Shown: piece after piece, positions 13,286 through 14,306 of the stretch
How the letters are laid out: every line of letters begins with the position of its first letter
How positions within the stretch are numbered: position 1 is the first letter of the stretch
Source: Flavobacteriales bacterium UBA1995
GTDB lineage: Bacteria > Bacteroidota > Bacteroidia > Flavobacteriales_D > Sanyastnellaceae
Direction of reading: 5' to 3'
Assembly: GCA_002336475.1 (NCBI GenBank)
Contig: DDCX01000096.1
Span: 10,202-24,507, forward strand
DNA length: 14,306 bases
Position numbers and translations under genes: made by a program
Notes under the pieces: model-generated
The model's database searches: none
What the model was told of the DNA's origin: nothing
What the model saw: only the letters and a program-made list of their open reading frames with translations

Positions 13286-14305
13286 TCAGTCGCTGTTATT
13301 GGCGGCCATGAGTTCTGAATAGAGCTCTGCGTGCCGCCGGGCTGCGGTGGCTGCTGCAAACCGTTCTGTATTGGCGAACCCCTTTTCAATGCACTGCCTT
13401 CGCTGGTCGTCATCGTTGACCAGGGTCAGCACGGCTTCTCGAATGGCCCCGATGTCTGTGGGGTCTGCGAGCAAAGCGCCTTCTCCTGCTGTATCGTTCA
13501 TGGGGGCCAGCGAACTGGTGATCACGGGAAGCCCAATGGTTTGTGCTTCGATGATGGGCATGCCAAACCCTTCTAAGGTGGAGCAGAATAGGAGGGCGTC
13601 ACATGACGCATATTCCTTTTGGAGCTCCTGTTCACTCAGTTTCGAAGCATGGCTGTAGTCTATATTGAAGCGCTGCAACATGGCATGTTGTGCTTTAGAG
13701 GGCTCTCCAATGATGCGCAGGTGGACATCGAGGCCTTCCAATGCGGCTGCATGTCCTTCGAGGTTCTTGTTTTCGGCCAACCCAATGTGAAGCAATTTGG
13801 GAGTGCCGTTTTGTGGGAGCTTTTCGCGGCGCCGGTAGGTTGGCGAAATCATGCTTGGTATGACAACAATCCGATCGGCGGGAAAAGAGGTGCGGGTTAG
13901 AATGTCTTCTTTGGTGCGGTTTGAAACGGCGATCAGCCGGTCGCAAGACTTGAGGGGCAGGTCCAGCCAGAACTTCTTTTTGAGCCACCGTTTTATGGCC
14001 CTCCCTTCATCCAGCAGGCCCAAGTCATGGATGGTCAAAACGACCAGCCGGTGTTGGAGCTGGATGGCGGTAAAATGGATGTCGCCGGTGATGTGAAGAA
14101 TGCGGTGGTCCAATGCCCGTACCTCCCGCCAGATGGCCCAGCGTGCCAGCAGCCCCGAGGTAAAGCGGCTGACGGTGTGGGTGTGGGGCGAAGGATGCTC
14201 GGAAGGCCATGCGCTGTGCATGGTGCGGTACGATGTCTCAATGCTGAAATTCCCCAATTTTCGGGGCTTTCGCATGATCCAGGAGACGCTGTTTTTAGTT
14301 GCGGC
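13286..14305 (-). CDS. Glycosyltransferase, GT4-type (GT-B fold), 5' partial at right edge
   Basis: This is a GT-B fold glycosyltransferase probably acting in polysaccharide or glycolipid synthesis at the cytoplasmic membrane face. From the first in-frame Met at 14275 there are 329 residues, but the frame stays open for ten more codons to the edge, and the added residues ('SVSWIMRKPRKLGNFSIE' across the junction) supply the expected first beta strand, so the true start lies beyond the window. Numbering from that Met: 'HITGDIHF' (61-68), 'TIHDLGLL' (81-88), 'CDRLIAVSNRTKEDI' (111-125), the linker 'LLHIGLAENKNLEG' (161-174) and the EX7E nucleotide-sugar motif E235-GFGMPII-E243 followed by 'GLPVITS'. 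Donor and acceptor cannot be told. It converges on the TlpA lipoprotein gene with a 51-bp gap. Confidence 0.9.
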   Translation of the reverse strand, partial: AATKNSVSWIMRKPRKLGNFSIETSYRTMHSAWPSEHPSPHTHTVSRFTSGLLARWAIWREVRALDHRILHITGDIHFTAIQLQHRLVVLTIHDLGLLDEGRAIKRWLKKKFWLDLPLKSCDRLIAVSNRTKEDILTRTSFPADRIVVIPSMISPTYRRREKLPQNGTPKLLHIGLAENKNLEGHAAALEGLDVHLRIIGEPSKAQHAMLQRFNIDYSHASKLSEQELQKEYASCDALLFCSTLEGFGMPIIEAQTIGLPVITSSLAPMNDTAGEGALLADPTDIGAIREAVLTLVNDDDQRRQCIEKGFANTERFAAATAARRHAELYSELMAANNSD

Positions 14306-14306
14306 G

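Noticed and set aside
13235..13293. Possible bidirectional terminator: outer GCGACT/AGTCGC (13235-13240 with 13288-13293) and inner CGCC-TTGC-GGCG hairpin (13266-13277)
   Set aside because: The stems are only 6 and 4 bp, neither is followed by a T-tract on its strand, and the outer right arm lies within coding sequence. The evidence is too weak to call a terminator.

Overview
The window looks like chromosomal DNA of a member of the Bacteroidota (perhaps a Flavobacteriales-like or Cytophagales-like lineage of moderately high GC, mid-50s percent by eye). The evidence is a lipoprotein with a DUF4369-like N-terminus and a TlpA thioredoxin domain, a PF13557-type outer-membrane protein beginning with the usual 'TDRPDQTES' motif, weak Shine-Dalgarno signals, and several starts preceded closely by the Bacteroidota -7-like element TAnnTTTG. 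Gene packing is tight, with overlaps of 4 and 26 bp and convergent gaps of 1 to 51 bp. No stretch over 300 bp lacks a gene. I see no tRNA, rRNA, insertion sequence, integrase or CRISPR array.

Layout. (1) 3-3046, plus strand: a 5'-truncated cryptochrome/photolyase-family gene cut by the left edge, an alpha/beta hydrolase, and an outer-membrane beta-barrel protein. (2) 3073-3672, minus strand: an RDD-family membrane protein interrupted by a single in-frame TAA. (3) 3667-7067, plus strand: a probable light-repair operon of DUF2256 zinc-ribbon protein (48 aa), FeS-BCP-type (6-4) photolyase, CRY-DASH, and an unrecognised 147-aa protein, joined by a 4-bp overlap, a 2-bp gap and a 26-bp overlap. (4) 7071-7933, minus strand: a two-cysteine peroxiredoxin followed by a small one-helix membrane protein. 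(5) 8028-11020, plus strand: ppk1 and a Ppx/GppA-type exopolyphosphatase with ATGA overlap, the making and breaking arms of polyphosphate metabolism. (6) 11022-11609, minus strand: an unrecognised 195-aa helical protein. (7) 11732-13234, plus strand: the TlpA-like lipoprotein. (8) 13286 to the right edge, minus strand: a GT4-type glycosyltransferase whose frame stays open past the edge.

The common theme is sunlight and oxidative stress: three photolyase/cryptochrome genes from three different branches within 6.7 kb, then a peroxiredoxin and polyphosphate genes. This is an inference from gene content. The points most worth a second look are: the gapped inverted repeat and paired 8-bp direct repeats between the RDD gene and the photolyase operon; the ochre stop inside an otherwise intact RDD gene; the loss of two of three electron-transfer tryptophans in the first photolyase homologue; the unknown 147-aa protein tied to CRY-DASH; and the repeated TTTG-N4/5-start arrangement suggesting leaderless or near-leaderless transcripts.
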